DNA of 64,000 bases, taken from NCBI GenBank assembly GCA_029968055.1, contig JASCNX010000001.1, positions 992,001 through 1,056,000 of the forward strand, written 5' to 3'. Source of the stretch: Xenophilus aerolatus (GTDB taxonomy: Bacteria; Pseudomonadota; Gammaproteobacteria; Burkholderiales; Burkholderiaceae_C). Below, in pieces: positions 52,932 through 63,139 of this stretch. The notes beneath the pieces were generated by a model. The model saw nothing but the letters and a program-made list of their open reading frames with translations. It made no database searches and was not told the origin of the DNA. The stretch's first letter is position 1. Each line of letters begins with the position of its first letter. The position numbers and the translations under genes are program-made.

Positions 52932-55253
52932 TCAGGGCCGCGGCGCCTTTCGTTTCTTCTTCATCTTGCCGGCCGCCTTCTTGACGGCAGACCTCAGCGC
53001 CTGCATCGGCGACGACGGCACGCGCTCCGCGCGTTCGCCCCGCTCGGCCGACTTGGCTGCGGCCTTGCGCGACTGACGCTTGTCGGAGGCCTTGGCCGGC
53101 ACGCCCGAGGCGCCCGCGATGCCCTTGTCCTTGAGCGCACGCGCCGTCAGCTCCTCGCCTTCGCGCACCAGGCGGAAGTCGATCTTGCGGCCGTCCAGGT
53201 CGACACGGCTGACCTGCACCCGCACCCGGCTGCCGATGGCGTAGCGGATGCCGGTGCGCTCGCCGCGCAGTTCCTGCCGCGCCTCGTCGAACTTGAAGTA
53301 CTCGCCGCCGAGCTCGGTGATGTGCACCAGGCCCTCGACGTACATCGCATCGAGCGTGACGAAGATGCCGAAGGTGGTGACGGCCGTGACCACGCCGCCG
53401 TACTCCTCGCCCAGGTGCTCGCGCATGTACTTGCACTTGAGCCAGGCCTCGACGTCGCGGCTGGCCTCGTCGGCGCGGCGTTCGTTGGCGCTGCAATGCA
53501 GGCCGGCGGCTTCCCAGCCTTGCAGTTCCTTGCTGGGCACCACCGTGGCCTTGGCAGGCTTGCTGGTGGGCGCCTTCACCCGTGCCGCCAGGCGCTTGGC
53601 CAGCTTGGCCTGCGCCTCGCCCGGCGTCGGCAGCAGCGGCAGCTGGTACCTCGTGTTGCCGAGGATGGCCTTGATCACGCGGTGCACCAGCAGGTCGGGG
53701 TAGCGCCGGATCGGGCTGGTGAAGTGGGTGTAGGCCTCGTAGGCCAGGCCGAAGTGGCCGCTGTTGATCGGCGTGTAGATCGCCTGCTGCATCGAGCGCA
53801 GCAGCATGGTGTGGATCTGCTGCGCGTCCGGGCGCTCCTTGGTCGCCGCGGCGATCGCCTGGAACTCCGAGGGATGCGGCTCGTCGCTGATCGACATGCC
53901 CACGCCCATGGCCTTGAGGTAGCTGCGCAGGATCTCTTTTTTCTCGGGCGTGGGGCCTTCATGCACGCGGTACAGGCCCGGGTGCTTGCCCTGCGCGATG
54001 AAGTCGGCACTGCACACGTTGGCGGCCAGCATGGCCTCCTCGATCAGGCGGTGTGCTTCGTTGCGCACGCGCGGCACGATCTTCTCGATGCGGCCGGCGT
54101 CGTCGCAGATGATCTGCGTCTCGGTGGTCTCGAAATCGACCGCGCCGCGCTTGCCGCGCTGCTTGAGCAGTGCGCGGTAGACGTCGGCGAGGTTGATGAG
54201 GTCCGTCACGCGCTCCTTGCGCTTGGCGGCCTCGGGCCCACGCGTGTTGGCGAGGATGGCCGCCACCTCGGTGTAGGTGAAGCGTGCGTGGCTGAACATC
54301 ACCGCCGGGTAGAACTGGTAGGCGTAGATCTCGCCTTCGCCCGTGACGAGCATGTCGCACACCATGCACAGGCGCTCGACCTCGGGGTTGAGCGAGCACA
54401 GGCCGTTGCTCAGCTTCTCGGGCAGCATCGGGATCACGCGGCGCGGAAAGTACACGCTGGTCGCGCGGTCGTAGGCATCGATGTCGATGGCCGAGCCGGT
54501 CTTCACATACGCGCTCACATCGGCGATGGCCACCAGCAGGCGCCAGCCGTTGTTGCCGCGCGAACGACCGATCTTCGCGGGCTCGCAGTACACGGCGTCG
54601 TCGAAGTCGCGCGCGTCCTCGCCGTCGATGGTCACCAGCGGCACATCGGTGAGGTCGATGCGTCCCTTCTTGTCGGCGGCACGCACCTTGTCGGGCAGTG
54701 CCCTGGCCTCGGCCAGGCAGGCATCGGAAAACACGTGGGGCACGCCGTACTTGCGCACGGCGATCTCGATCTCCATGCCCGGGTCGTCGATCTCGCCGAG
54801 CACCTCGGTCACGCGACCAACGGGCTGGCCGAAGAGCGCGGGCGGCTCGGTCAGTTGAACCACCACGACCTGCCCGGTCTTGGCAGTGCCGGTCGCGCCC
54901 TTCGGAATGAGCACGTCCTGGCCGTAGCGCTTGTCTTCGGGGGCGACGAGCCAGATGCCGCCCTCGTGCAGCAGCCGGCCGATGATGGGTTGCTCCGGTC
55001 GCTCGACAATCTCCACCACGCGCCCTTCGGGACGACCGCGGCGGTCGAGCCGCACGATGCGCGCCTTGACGCGGTCCTTGTGCAGCACCGCACGCATCTC
55101 GTTGGGCGGCAGGTAGATGTCTGCTTCGCCATCGTCGCGCTGCACGAAGCCGTGTCCGTCGCGATGGCCTTGAACTGTTCCTTCGATTTCTTCCAGCAAG
55201 CTGCCGGAGGGGCCTGTATTTTTGATATGATCTCCTTCGTTCCTGAAATTCAA
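52932..55253 (-). CDS. rnr: Ribonuclease R
   Basis: Processive 3'-5' exoribonuclease that degrades structured RNA. The 773-residue frame has N-terminal cold-shock domains ([19 protein letters not shown]), the RNB catalytic domain with [15 protein letters not shown] holding the Asp cluster, an S1 domain ([25 protein letters not shown]) and a Lys/Arg-rich tail. The start is unclear: in frame there is TTG 55253, TTG 55199 next to LEEIEGTVQ, and an AAGGAG (complement of 55232-55237) that points to a non-standard ATC at 55226. No ATG or GTG precedes the conserved core. Divergent from tRNA-Leu. Confidence 0.93.
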   Translation of the reverse strand: MNFRNEGDHIKNTGPSGSLLEEIEGTVQGHRDGHGFVQRDDGEADIYLPPNEMRAVLHKDRVKARIVRLDRRGRPEGRVVEIVERPEQPIIGRLLHEGGIWLVAPEDKRYGQDVLIPKGATGTAKTGQVVVVQLTEPPALFGQPVGRVTEVLGEIDDPGMEIEIAVRKYGVPHVFSDACLAEARALPDKVRAADKKGRIDLTDVPLVTIDGEDARDFDDAVYCEPAKIGRSRGNNGWRLLVAIADVSAYVKTGSAIDIDAYDRATSVYFPRRVIPMLPEKLSNGLCSLNPEVERLCMVCDMLVTGEGEIYAYQFYPAVMFSHARFTYTEVAAILANTRGPEAAKRKERVTDLINLADVYRALLKQRGKRGAVDFETTETQIICDDAGRIEKIVPRVRNEAHRLIEEAMLAANVCSADFIAQGKHPGLYRVHEGPTPEKKEILRSYLKAMGVGMSISDEPHPSEFQAIAAATKERPDAQQIHTMLLRSMQQAIYTPINSGHFGLAYEAYTHFTSPIRRYPDLLVHRVIKAILGNTRYQLPLLPTPGEAQAKLAKRLAARVKAPTSKPAKATVVPSKELQGWEAAGLHCSANERRADEASRDVEAWLKCKYMREHLGEEYGGVVTAVTTFGIFVTLDAMYVEGLVHITELGGEYFKFDEARQELRGERTGIRYAIGSRVRVQVSRVDLDGRKIDFRLVREGEELTARALKDKGIAGASGVPAKASDKRQSRKAAAKSAERGERAERVPSSPMQALRSAVKKAAGKMKKKRKAPRP

Positions 55254-55292
55254 AACATAACTGAAGCGCCGAACGGTACAGCAGTTATGAGG

Positions 55293-55377
<85 letters not shown>

Positions 55378-55387
55378 ACAACAGATG

Positions 55388-55417
55388 AAGCCACCGGCCA
55401 ACCCGGTGGCTTTTTTC
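55388..55417 (+). terminator. Terminator after tRNA-Leu
   Basis: AAGCCACCGG-CCAAC-CCGGTGGCTT followed by a T-run (55411-55416). A strong intrinsic terminator 11 bases after the tRNA CCA end. Confidence 0.92.
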
Positions 55418-55525
55418 TTGGGCGGACGCAGCTTCGGTGACCGCGCTGCGACGATGCGCCCTGGCACGCAGAGCCATCGCATCGTCGAATCGCAAGGCGG
55501 CAATCACTCGGCGGACGTCGCAGCC

Positions 55526-56914
55526 TCAGATCGGCACGCCGATCAGATCGTGGCCTTCGGTCCCGACGATGCGGGCCCGCGTGAACTCACCGACCTTGAG
55601 CTGCTTGCTGATCTTCTCGGGCGGCAGCAAGCGCACGATGCCATCGATCTCCGGCGCATCGGCATAGCTGCGGCCGAGGCCGCCCTTGCGGCCCAGCGAC
55701 GGCGCGGAATCGACCAGCACCTGCATGGTGGCGCCGATGCGGCGCGTGAGCCGCGCAGTGGACACCGCCTCGGCCACTTCCATGAAGCGCGCACGGCGCG
55801 CCTCGCGCTCGGCCTCGGGCAACATGCCGGGCAGCGCATTCGCCGTGGCGCCATCGACGGGGCTATAGGCAAAGCAACCCGCGCGGTCGATCCCGGCCTC
55901 CCGGATGAAGTCGAGCAGGTGCTCGAACTCCTCCTCGGTCTCGCCCGGAAAACCGGCGATGAAGGTGCTGCGGATCACCAGCTGCGGGCACATCTCGCGC
56001 CAGCGCGCGATGCGCTCGAGGTTCTTCTCGCCGCTGGCCGGCCGCTTCATGCGGCGCAGCACATCCGGGTGGCTGTGCTGCAAAGGCACGTCGAGGTAGG
56101 GCAACACCTTGCCTTCGGCCATGAGCGGGATGATCTCGTCCACACTGGGGTACGGGTACACGTAATGCAACCGGACCCACGCGCCGTAGGGCTCGGCGAT
56201 CTCGCCGAGTGTGCGCACCAGTTCGAGCATGCGCGTCTTCACCGGCTTGCCGTCCCAGAAGCCGGTGCGGTACTTCACGTCGACGCCGTACGCCGAGGTG
56301 TCCTGGCTGATCACCAGCAGTTCCTTCACGCCCCCCTCGAACAGCGCCCTCGCCTCCTTCAGCACGTCGCCGACCGGCCGCGACACGAGGTCGCCGCGCA
56401 TGGAAGGGATGATGCAGAAGGTGCAACGGTGATTGCAGCCTTCGCTGATCTTCAGATAGGCGTAGTGCTTGGGCGTGAGCTTGATGCCCATGGGGGGCAC
56501 CAGATCGACGAAGGGGTCGTGCGGCTTCGGCAGGTTGGCATGCACGGCATCCATGACCTCCTGCGTCGCATGCGGCCCGGTGACGGCGAGCACGCTGGGA
56601 TGCATCTGCCGAACCAGGTTGCCGCCGTCGTCGCCCGACTTCGCGCCGAGGCAGCCGGTGACGATCACGCGCCCGTTCTCGGCCAGCGCCTCGCCGATGG
56701 TGTCCAGGCTTTCCCTCACCGCGTCGTCGATGAAGCCGCAGGTATTCACGATCACGAGATCGGCACCCTCGAAGGTCTTGGCGGTCTCGTAGCCCTCTGC
56801 GCTGAGTTGCGTGAGGATGAGTTCTGAATCGGTGAGTGCCTTGGGGCAGCCCAGGCTGACGAAACCGACCTTGGGGGCAGCCATGCTTCGTTCGGGGGAG
56901 ACAACTTCGCTCAT
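55526..56914 (-). CDS. rimO: Ribosomal protein S12 methylthiotransferase RimO
   Basis: Radical-SAM enzyme that adds a methylthio group to aspartate 89 of S12. The 462-residue protein has the N-terminal MTTase domain with cysteines in [22 protein letters not shown] and VTGCLGA, the radical-SAM cluster CNHRCTFC with ISEGC, and a C-terminal TRAM domain (about 395-462). ATG 56914 starts [19 protein letters not shown]; the second ATG (residue 11) is also possible. Confidence 0.96.
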   Translation of the reverse strand: MSEVVSPERSMAAPKVGFVSLGCPKALTDSELILTQLSAEGYETAKTFEGADLVIVNTCGFIDDAVRESLDTIGEALAENGRVIVTGCLGAKSGDDGGNLVRQMHPSVLAVTGPHATQEVMDAVHANLPKPHDPFVDLVPPMGIKLTPKHYAYLKISEGCNHRCTFCIIPSMRGDLVSRPVGDVLKEARALFEGGVKELLVISQDTSAYGVDVKYRTGFWDGKPVKTRMLELVRTLGEIAEPYGAWVRLHYVYPYPSVDEIIPLMAEGKVLPYLDVPLQHSHPDVLRRMKRPASGEKNLERIARWREMCPQLVIRSTFIAGFPGETEEEFEHLLDFIREAGIDRAGCFAYSPVDGATANALPGMLPEAEREARRARFMEVAEAVSTARLTRRIGATMQVLVDSAPSLGRKGGLGRSYADAPEIDGIVRLLPPEKISKQLKVGEFTRARIVGTEGHDLIGVPI

Positions 56915-56965
56915 GCGCCTATTGTCCCAGTTCTGCGGCCAGCCAGCCGCGGGGCGCAGCGGCGC

Positions 56966-57499
56966 TCAGGGGCGCTTCAGGCCGAAGGCGCCGAGGACCT
57001 GTTCGGTGTTCTTCTGCATCTGCTCCTGCATCTGCACGAAGACATTCTTCGACTGCTCGACGTAGCTGCCCATGAGGCCCTGCAGCATGGGCGACTGCAT
57101 GGTCATGAAGTGCGACCACATCTCCGGCGTCAGTGTCTGCGCCTTCTCGGCCAGTTGCGCCTGCACCTCCGTCATCGCCTGGATGTTCTTCTCGAGGTAA
57201 GGGCCCATGAAGCCCTGCACGGCCTGCCCATAGAAGCGGATGATGCTGGCCAGCACCTGTTCGGTGAACATCGGCGCACCGCCCGCTTCCTCCTCGAGGA
57301 TGATCTGCAGCAGGATGCTGCGCGTCAGGTCGTCGCCGCTCTTGGCATCGCGCACGACGAAGCTGGCGCCTTCGATCACGAGTTGCTTGACCTCTGCCAA
57401 CGTGATGTAGGCGGAGGTGTCGGTGTCGTACAGGCGGCGGTTCGGATACTTCTTGATCACTCGCTGCGGCGACTTGGAAGCAACCTTCTTGCTCTGCAC
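56966..57499 (-). CDS. phaR: Polyhydroxyalkanoate synthesis repressor PhaR
   Basis: DNA- and PHA-granule-binding repressor that controls phasin and PHA synthesis. The 177-residue protein has the PhaR N-terminal domain RVIKKYPNRRLYDTDTSAYITLAEVKQLV and a downstream hydrophobic/amphipathic region with many Met and Gln (KNIQAMTEVQAQLAEKAQ) that meets the granule. The start is GTG 57499 with AAGGAG six bases upstream. No phaC, phaA or phaB is within view, although 3-hydroxybutyrate dehydrogenase is encoded at 61539-62309. Confidence 0.95.
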   Translation of the reverse strand: MQSKKVASKSPQRVIKKYPNRRLYDTDTSAYITLAEVKQLVIEGASFVVRDAKSGDDLTRSILLQIILEEEAGGAPMFTEQVLASIIRFYGQAVQGFMGPYLEKNIQAMTEVQAQLAEKAQTLTPEMWSHFMTMQSPMLQGLMGSYVEQSKNVFVQMQEQMQKNTEQVLGAFGLKRP

Positions 57500-57615
57500 T
57501 GCGGACTCCTTCGGATGGCGCGCCCGACAAGGGCTCGGGACATTCTAGAAAGGCGTTTTGCTGCACCGCGCCAAGGTTTACCCTCACGGCCCCGCCGAGC
57601 AGGCCACGCGAAGGC

Positions 57616-57990
57616 TCAGAAGCTTGCGCTGGCGTATTCCGCGCCGCAGTTGCGGCACTTGGCGGTCTCGATGCTGCCGTCCTCGCTGTCGTGGAAGCTC
57701 AGCAAGGTCTTGGTGCCGCTGAACACCCAGCACCGCGGGCAATGTTCGTGGCCCGCGACGGGCAGGTAGCCCCGGGCGCGCTGCTCCGCGCGATCCCGCG
57801 TCACCGTGATGCCGTGCTGGCGCTCGGCGCGCGCCACGTCCTCGGCCGCCATGGATTGGTGGCGGCCTGCTGCACGGTCGTTGATGCCGTACACCACACG
57901 GGCGAACTCGAGCGGCGCTTGGCGCAAGAGGGCCGCAAGCCGTTGCTCGGTGCGTGTGGCGTCGATGGGGACTTCGGACGGGCTGATCAC
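57616..57990 (-). CDS. Small hypothetical protein with zinc-ribbon-like cysteines
   Basis: A 124-residue protein of unknown function. The C-terminal third has two CxxC pairs, CPRC at 84-87 and CRNC at 112-115, around VFSGTKTLLSFHDSEDG; this spacing fits a small zinc ribbon. The N-terminal part is helical and charged (DVARAERQHGITVTRDRAEQ). Start is GTG 57990, with no strong ribosome site. It lies between phaR and tRNA-Val, all on the minus strand. I do not recognise a family. Confidence 0.6.
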   Translation of the reverse strand: MISPSEVPIDATRTEQRLAALLRQAPLEFARVVYGINDRAAGRHQSMAAEDVARAERQHGITVTRDRAEQRARGYLPVAGHEHCPRCWVFSGTKTLLSFHDSEDGSIETAKCRNCGAEYASASF

Positions 57991-58178
57991 GTGGGGACTT
58001 CAAAGACGCCGGCCCTTGCGGCCAGGCTCCACGGCAAGGTACCACATCGCCCTCCTCGCCGCCATCGACCCGATTGGCTATGCAAGCCGGCCGGACCACC
58101 CCAGCGTGCGAGACGCACCCTGAAGGCAGAGGCGTCGCGGCAGGAAGCGCCGCGACGGCTTGGACGACGAAGGGAAAT

Positions 58179-58255
58179 TGGTAGGCGCGATTGGACTCGA
58201 ACCAACGACCCCCACCATGTCAAGGTGGTGCTCTAACCAGCTGAGCTACGCGCCT
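58179..58255 (-). tRNA. tRNA-Val(GAC)
   Basis: Acceptor AGGCGCG / CGCGCCT, discriminator A and encoded CCA at the left end (58179-58181). Anticodon loop TTGACAT (anticodon GAC, complement of 58219-58221) with stem CCACC/GGTGG. T arm and D arm pair normally; 77 bases in all. Lies 47 bases from the end of relA, which reads in the same direction towards it. Confidence 0.96.
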
Positions 58256-58301
58256 AGGTTGTATTCGAGACCGCAAGTATAGCGCGAATTCGCAGCCGAT
58301 C

Positions 58302-60485
58302 TCAGCGCCGACGCGCAGAACGCACGCCGGACACGCCCGTGACGATGCCCAGCACATGTGCAAGCCGCGCGGTGTCGGCGATCTCGACGGTGAAGGTCAT
58401 CCAGGCCGTGCCCTTCACGGACTGGGTCTGCACACCGATGACATTCATCTTCTCGCGCGCGAACACGTCGGAGATGTCGCGCAGAAGGCCCTGCCGGTCG
58501 GCCGCCTCCACCGACACGTCCACCGCGTAGACCGAATCGCCCGCCGCTTTCGGCTGCCCCCACTCGACGTCGATCACGCGCTCCGCATCGCGCACGGCCA
58601 TCGTGCGGAAGTTGCTGCAGTCGGCGCGATGGATGCTCACCCCGTGCCCGCGCGTCACGAAGCCGCGGATGGCGTCGGGCGGCGCAGGCCGGCAGCACTT
58701 GGCCAACTGCGTCATCAGCGACGACACGCCCACCACCAGCACGCCGCCCTTGCCGCCATCGTTCACGCGAGGCTTGCGAATGAGCGGCGCCTCCTCCGCC
58801 GGCGTGGCCTCCTGCGGCCGCAGGAGGTTCTCGATGTTGCGCAGCGAGAACTCGTCCTTGCCCACCACTTCGAAGAGGTGGTCGGCCGAGCGAAAGCCCA
58901 GCTGGGACGCCAGATCCTCGAGCTTGAGCGCCGTCCTGCCCTCGCGCTGCAACAGCCGCTCCACCGCCTCGCGCCCGCGTGCGACCGTCTCGTGCGTCGC
59001 CTGTGCATTGAACCAGGCGCGCACCTTGGCGCGCGCACGGTGACTGGCCAGGTAGCCCAGCTCGGGGTTCAACCAGTCGCGGGACGGGCCGCCTTCCTTC
59101 GCCGCAATGATCTCGACGGTCTGGCCGTTCTGCAGCGGCGTGTTCAGCGGCACCATGGCACCGTCGATGCGCGCGCCGCGGCAGCGGTGGCCGAGCGTGG
59201 TGTGGACGGTGTAGGCGAAGTCGACCGCGGTCGCGCCCTGTGGAAGCTCGACGATGGCCGCATCGGGCGTCAGCACGTAGATGCGATCGTCGAACAGGCC
59301 CTGGCCCTGCTGGCCGCTGAGGTCGCGCTCCCACGCCAGGAGCTGCCGCAGCACGGCGATCTTGGCGTCGTATTCGCCCCCTGCCCAGACGCCCGCGTAG
59401 CCGCGCGGCCCGGCCTCCTTGTAGGCCCAGTGCGCAGCCACGCCGTGCTCGGCATGGTCGTGCATCTCCTCGGTGCGGATCTGGATCTCGATCGGCTTGT
59501 CGGCCCGGCCACCCAACGCATCCCGCACCACGGTGTGAAGCGACTGGTAGCCGTTGGCCTTCGGCCGAGCGATGTAGTCGTCGAACTCTTCCACGATGGG
59601 CTGGAAATGCGAATGCACCCACGCCAGCACGGCGTAGCAGTCCTTCACGTCGGGCACGATCACGCGCAGCGCCAGGATGTCGAACACCTGGTCGAAGTCC
59701 AGCGACTTGCCGCGCATCTTCTTCACGATGCTGTAGATGTTCTTGGGCCGCCCCTGCACGGTGGCGCGGATGCCCTCGCGCTTGAGCCCCTGCTCCAGCC
59801 GCTCGCGCAACTGAGCCACGTAGCCTTCGCGCTCGATCCGCTTCTCGTCCAGCAGGCGCGCGATCAGCTTGTAGGTCTCGGGTTCGAGAAATCGGAACGA
59901 GAGGTCCTCGATCTCCCACTTGACCTGCCAGATGCCGAGGCGGTTGGCCAGTGGCGCGAAGACCTGCAGCGACTCGCGTGCCAGGCTCTCGGGCACGGGC
60001 TGCCGGGTTGCAGCCGCGTGGCGCAGCGTCTGCAGCCGCGATGCCAGCCGCAACATGACCACCCGCAGGTCGCGCGAGAAGGCGAGCAGCATCTTGCGCA
60101 CGTTCTCGGTCTGCGTGCCCGCGCCCTCGTGCAAATGCACCGCGCTGCGCGTCTGCTTCTGCACCTGCACCAGCTTGGTCGTCTCCACCGCCAGCAGCGC
60201 GAAGTTGTCGCCGAAGACCTTGGCGATCACCTCCTGCGGCCGGTTCAGGTGCTGGCACGAATACACCAGGTAGGTGGCCGCCTGCATCGCCTCCGACCCG
60301 CCCATCGACGCCACGATCGCGGCCACCGCGTCGGCATGCGCGAGCGTGTTCTCGCCGGTGTCGAGCACCTCGTCGGCGATCAGCGGAGCGGCGAAGAGGC
60401 GCGCACGCTCCAGCATGTTCGCGATCGCGGGCGCTTGTGCGGTGGCGGCCGACAAGGCGTGGTCGGCAACGGCAGGCTCGGACAC
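58302..60485 (-). CDS. relA: RelA-type (p)ppGpp synthetase
   Basis: Stringent-response enzyme that makes (p)ppGpp from GTP/GDP and ATP when uncharged tRNA sits in the ribosome. The 727-residue protein has a degenerate HD hydrolase domain (no HD pair is visible), a synthetase domain with RGRPKNIYSIVKKM and VEEFDDYIARPKANGYQSLH (the EFDD of RelA rather than SpoT-like), then TGS (DDRIYVLTPDAAIVELPQGA), helical and zinc-finger-like CCRPAPPD and ACT domains. GTG 60485 is chosen because the frame upstream enters the end of the hydrolase gene; a TTG at 60506 is an alternative. Confidence 0.95.
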   Translation of the reverse strand: MSEPAVADHALSAATAQAPAIANMLERARLFAAPLIADEVLDTGENTLAHADAVAAIVASMGGSEAMQAATYLVYSCQHLNRPQEVIAKVFGDNFALLAVETTKLVQVQKQTRSAVHLHEGAGTQTENVRKMLLAFSRDLRVVMLRLASRLQTLRHAAATRQPVPESLARESLQVFAPLANRLGIWQVKWEIEDLSFRFLEPETYKLIARLLDEKRIEREGYVAQLRERLEQGLKREGIRATVQGRPKNIYSIVKKMRGKSLDFDQVFDILALRVIVPDVKDCYAVLAWVHSHFQPIVEEFDDYIARPKANGYQSLHTVVRDALGGRADKPIEIQIRTEEMHDHAEHGVAAHWAYKEAGPRGYAGVWAGGEYDAKIAVLRQLLAWERDLSGQQGQGLFDDRIYVLTPDAAIVELPQGATAVDFAYTVHTTLGHRCRGARIDGAMVPLNTPLQNGQTVEIIAAKEGGPSRDWLNPELGYLASHRARAKVRAWFNAQATHETVARGREAVERLLQREGRTALKLEDLASQLGFRSADHLFEVVGKDEFSLRNIENLLRPQEATPAEEAPLIRKPRVNDGGKGGVLVVGVSSLMTQLAKCCRPAPPDAIRGFVTRGHGVSIHRADCSNFRTMAVRDAERVIDVEWGQPKAAGDSVYAVDVSVEAADRQGLLRDISDVFAREKMNVIGVQTQSVKGTAWMTFTVEIADTARLAHVLGIVTGVSGVRSARRR

Positions 60486-60514
60486 GGAAAGACTCTCGGA
60501 AACCAAACGAACAC

Positions 60515-61471
60515 TCAATCCAGAAGAAAGGACACCACGATGGCTGACTGGCGTGGATCGACGAAGGTCGGCGCATGTCCGACGCCCGGGAACTCCACGA
60601 GCCTGGCCTTCGGTCCGCGCTCGCCCATCTGCCGGACGGTCGCCGCGGACAGCAGGTCCGACTCGGCGCCTCGCGTGAGCAAGGTGGGGACGCGGATGCC
60701 GTCGTAAAGGGCCCACGTCGCCGTTTCGGCTTGCGCGGCGATCTCGGGGGTGATGGCACGGATCGGCGCGGCGATGGCGGGGTCGTAATGGAGCACCACC
60801 GCGCCGTCGCCGGACACCGTTGCCGCTGGGTCGACCTTGGTGCGCCCGTCGGCGCTGCGCGCCCCCGCCGGCACCACCATCGGCGCCGACAGCGCCAGCC
60901 ACTGTTCGGGCGTGTGCGGACCGAAGCTCGTGGAGAGCTGCCACATCGCGTCGGCCGCGGCCTGCAGGTTGTCGTAGCGGCCTCCCTGCCCGACGTAGCT
61001 TGCGATCCGCGCGATCGCCGCAGGCTCGATGGCGGGCCCCACGTCGTTGAGCACCAGCCGGTGCACCGGCGCGGCGAGCGGCAGTTCCGCATGGCCGGCG
61101 AGCACCATGCCGATGAGCCCGCCCATGCTGGTGCCGACCACATCGAACCGCTCGATCGGATGCGCCGCATGCAGCTGGGCGACAAGTGCGACCATGTCCG
61201 CCGCGTACTGCGGCACCTGGTAGCCCATCGGGTCGGCGAGCCAGTCGCTGCGGCCGCGGCCGACCACGTCAGGACACACCACGCGCAGCCCGCCCCCGGA
61301 ATGCGCAAGCAAGGCCTGCGCGAGCACGTCGAAGTCGCGCCCCTGGCGAGTGAGCCCGTGCAGGCACAGCACGACCTGCGACGCAGCCGGGTCGCCCCAT
61401 TGCCAATAGGCCATGCGATGGCTGCCTCCGGGGTCGGCGCAAGCCACGAATTCGAGTGCCGGTTGGGTCAT
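60515..61471 (-). CDS. Alpha/beta hydrolase
   Basis: A 318-residue hydrolase. The oxyanion HG motif is in VVLCLHGLTRQGRDFD, the nucleophile elbow in VVGTSMGGLIGMVLAG (G-x-S-x-G), and the last histidine in the GHAPTFVDPRQ region. ATG 61471. Substrate unknown; the fold covers esterases, lipases and PHA-related hydrolases. Ends 29 bases before the relA start. Confidence 0.88.
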   Translation of the reverse strand: MTQPALEFVACADPGGSHRMAYWQWGDPAASQVVLCLHGLTRQGRDFDVLAQALLAHSGGGLRVVCPDVVGRGRSDWLADPMGYQVPQYAADMVALVAQLHAAHPIERFDVVGTSMGGLIGMVLAGHAELPLAAPVHRLVLNDVGPAIEPAAIARIASYVGQGGRYDNLQAAADAMWQLSTSFGPHTPEQWLALSAPMVVPAGARSADGRTKVDPAATVSGDGAVVLHYDPAIAAPIRAITPEIAAQAETATWALYDGIRVPTLLTRGAESDLLSAATVRQMGERGPKARLVEFPGVGHAPTFVDPRQSAIVVSFLLD

Positions 61472-61538
61472 GTCCTGGGGTCCGTCTTGCTGCGGATAAT
61501 CGCGCGGTTCATCCTAATTGATCCGGAGATCGCTCATC

Positions 61539-62309
61539 ATGCTCAAAGGCAAAACTGCCCTCGTGACAGGGTCCACCAGCGGCATCGGCCTCGGCATCGC
61601 CAAAGCGCTCGCGCAGCAGGGCGCCAACATCGTGCTCAACGGCTTCGGCGATGCCAAGGGCCCGCAGAGCGAGATCGAATCGCTGGGGGTGGCCAGCGCC
61701 TACCACGGCGCCGACATGAGCAAGCCGGCCGAGATCGAGGACATGATGAAGTTCGCGGCGTCCAAGTTCGGCCGCGTCGATGTGCTGGTCAACAACGCCG
61801 GCATCCAGCATGTGGCGAAGGTCGAGGACTTCCCGGTCGAGAAGTGGGATGCGGTCATCGCGATCAACCTCACCAGCGCCTTCCACACCACGCGTTTGGC
61901 GATCCCGGCCATGCGCGAGGCCAACTGGGGCCGCGTGATCAACATCGCATCCGCCCACGGCCTGGTGGCATCGGCGCAGAAGTCGGCCTACGTCGCAGCC
62001 AAGCACGGCATCGTCGGGCTGACCAAGGCGGTGGCGCTGGAGACGGCGACCACGGGCCTCACCTGCAACGCCATCTGCCCCGGCTGGGTGCTGACGCCGC
62101 TGGTGCAGAAGCAGATCGACGACCGCGCCGCGCGCGAAGGCATCAGCGTCGCCCAGGCGCAGATCGACTTGCTGGGCGAGAAGCAGCCGTCGCTGCAGTT
62201 CACCACCGTCGACCAGCTCGGCGGCCTCGCGGTGTTCCTGTGCTCGGCAGCCGCCGACCAGGTGCGCGGCGTGGCGTGGCAGGTGGACGGCGGCTGGACG
62301 GCGCAGTAG
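61539..62309 (+). CDS. bdhA: 3-hydroxybutyrate dehydrogenase
   Basis: SDR-family enzyme oxidising D-3-hydroxybutyrate to acetoacetate, used when polyhydroxybutyrate is broken down. The 256-residue protein has TGSTSGIGLGIAKALAQQG, NNAGIQHVAKVEDFPVEKWD (the family-specific loop), the YVAAKHGIVGL Tyr-Lys motif and the conserved C-terminal GWVLTPLVQKQIDD. ATG 61539 with GGAG 11 bases upstream. Divergent from the hydrolase gene; linked in theme to phaR. Confidence 0.94.
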   Translation: MLKGKTALVTGSTSGIGLGIAKALAQQGANIVLNGFGDAKGPQSEIESLGVASAYHGADMSKPAEIEDMMKFAASKFGRVDVLVNNAGIQHVAKVEDFPVEKWDAVIAINLTSAFHTTRLAIPAMREANWGRVINIASAHGLVASAQKSAYVAAKHGIVGLTKAVALETATTGLTCNAICPGWVLTPLVQKQIDDRAAREGISVAQAQIDLLGEKQPSLQFTTVDQLGGLAVFLCSAAADQVRGVAWQVDGGWTAQ

Positions 62310-62360
62310 GCGCGGCTGCGGGCGTCGCCGGTCGCCTCGCGGCAGGCCGCCTGCATGCGC

Positions 62361-63068
62361 CTACTTGAGCTGCACCGACCCCGAGACGTTCACCACCACC
62401 GTGGTCTTGCCGGCCTCGACGGGGATCGGGGCGTCGGCGGCCGAGAAGGACTTCGCCTCTGCCGCCATCATGCGCGGACGGACCGGGCCGCCCTCGTTCG
62501 CATTGACCGACACCTCGCGCAGCGTGTAGCTGCCGAAGCCGAAGTCCTTGGCCAGCTCGGCCGCCTTGCGCTTGAAGTTGTCGATGGCCTGCGTCTGCGC
62601 CTCACCTTCGGACTTCTGCCGCTGCTCGCGGCTGAGCGCGAAGCCGACGTTGCCCACGCTCAGCGTGCTGATGCGGCCCGCGGCGCGCGTGATGCGCGGG
62701 AAATCCCGCCCTTCCAGCACCAGCTCGGCGCTGCCCTGCCAGCCGTTGATCTTGCCGTCGCGCGTGTAGCGCGGCGACAGACTGAAATTGCCGGTGCGTA
62801 CGTCCATCTGGCCCGCTTGTGCGTCCTTCTTGGCTTCGGCGAGGGCGGCATCGATCGCCGTCCGCAGCTGGCTTTGCACGGTCGCCGCGTCGGCGCCGTC
62901 GCGCGTCGTGACCAGCGTCATGTTCAGCAGGTCCTGCTGCACCTCGACCGTGCCGTTGGCGGACAACTGCAGCACGTTCTGCGGCTGTACGGCCCCGCCG
63001 GTTTGTGCGAATACGGCGCTTGCGCCTGCCAACGCCGCGCAAGCCGCTATCAACTTAATAGCATTCAA
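62361..63068 (-). CDS. SIMPL domain (DUF541) secreted protein
   Basis: A 235-residue protein with a signal peptide (IKLIAACAALAGASAVFAQ, cleaved after about residue 21) and a SIMPL/DUF541 domain: NVLQLSANGTVEVQQDLLN at the start, then ISTLSVGNVGFALS and TTVVVNVSGSVQLK at the end. The family includes periplasmic proteins such as BP26/YggE with links to oxidative stress and copper; exact role unknown. The start is TTG 63068, with GGGAG nine bases upstream. Confidence 0.85.
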   Translation of the reverse strand: MNAIKLIAACAALAGASAVFAQTGGAVQPQNVLQLSANGTVEVQQDLLNMTLVTTRDGADAATVQSQLRTAIDAALAEAKKDAQAGQMDVRTGNFSLSPRYTRDGKINGWQGSAELVLEGRDFPRITRAAGRISTLSVGNVGFALSREQRQKSEGEAQTQAIDNFKRKAAELAKDFGFGSYTLREVSVNANEGGPVRPRMMAAEAKSFSAADAPIPVEAGKTTVVVNVSGSVQLK

Positions 63069-63093
63069 GGCTAGAGTCTCCCGTGGAATAGAT

Positions 63094-63122
63094 AAAAAAA
63101 GTCGCGCCGACCCGACGCAGAT
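63094..63122 (-). terminator. Possible terminator after the small secreted protein gene
   Basis: Seven T residues on the minus strand (complement of 63094-63100) follow GTCG-N8-CGAC, a short stem. It lies 40 bases after the gene at 63140-63523 and before the SIMPL gene. The stem is weak, so confidence is low. Confidence 0.35.
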
Positions 63123-63139
63123 GCGCGCGGGCCGCGTCG

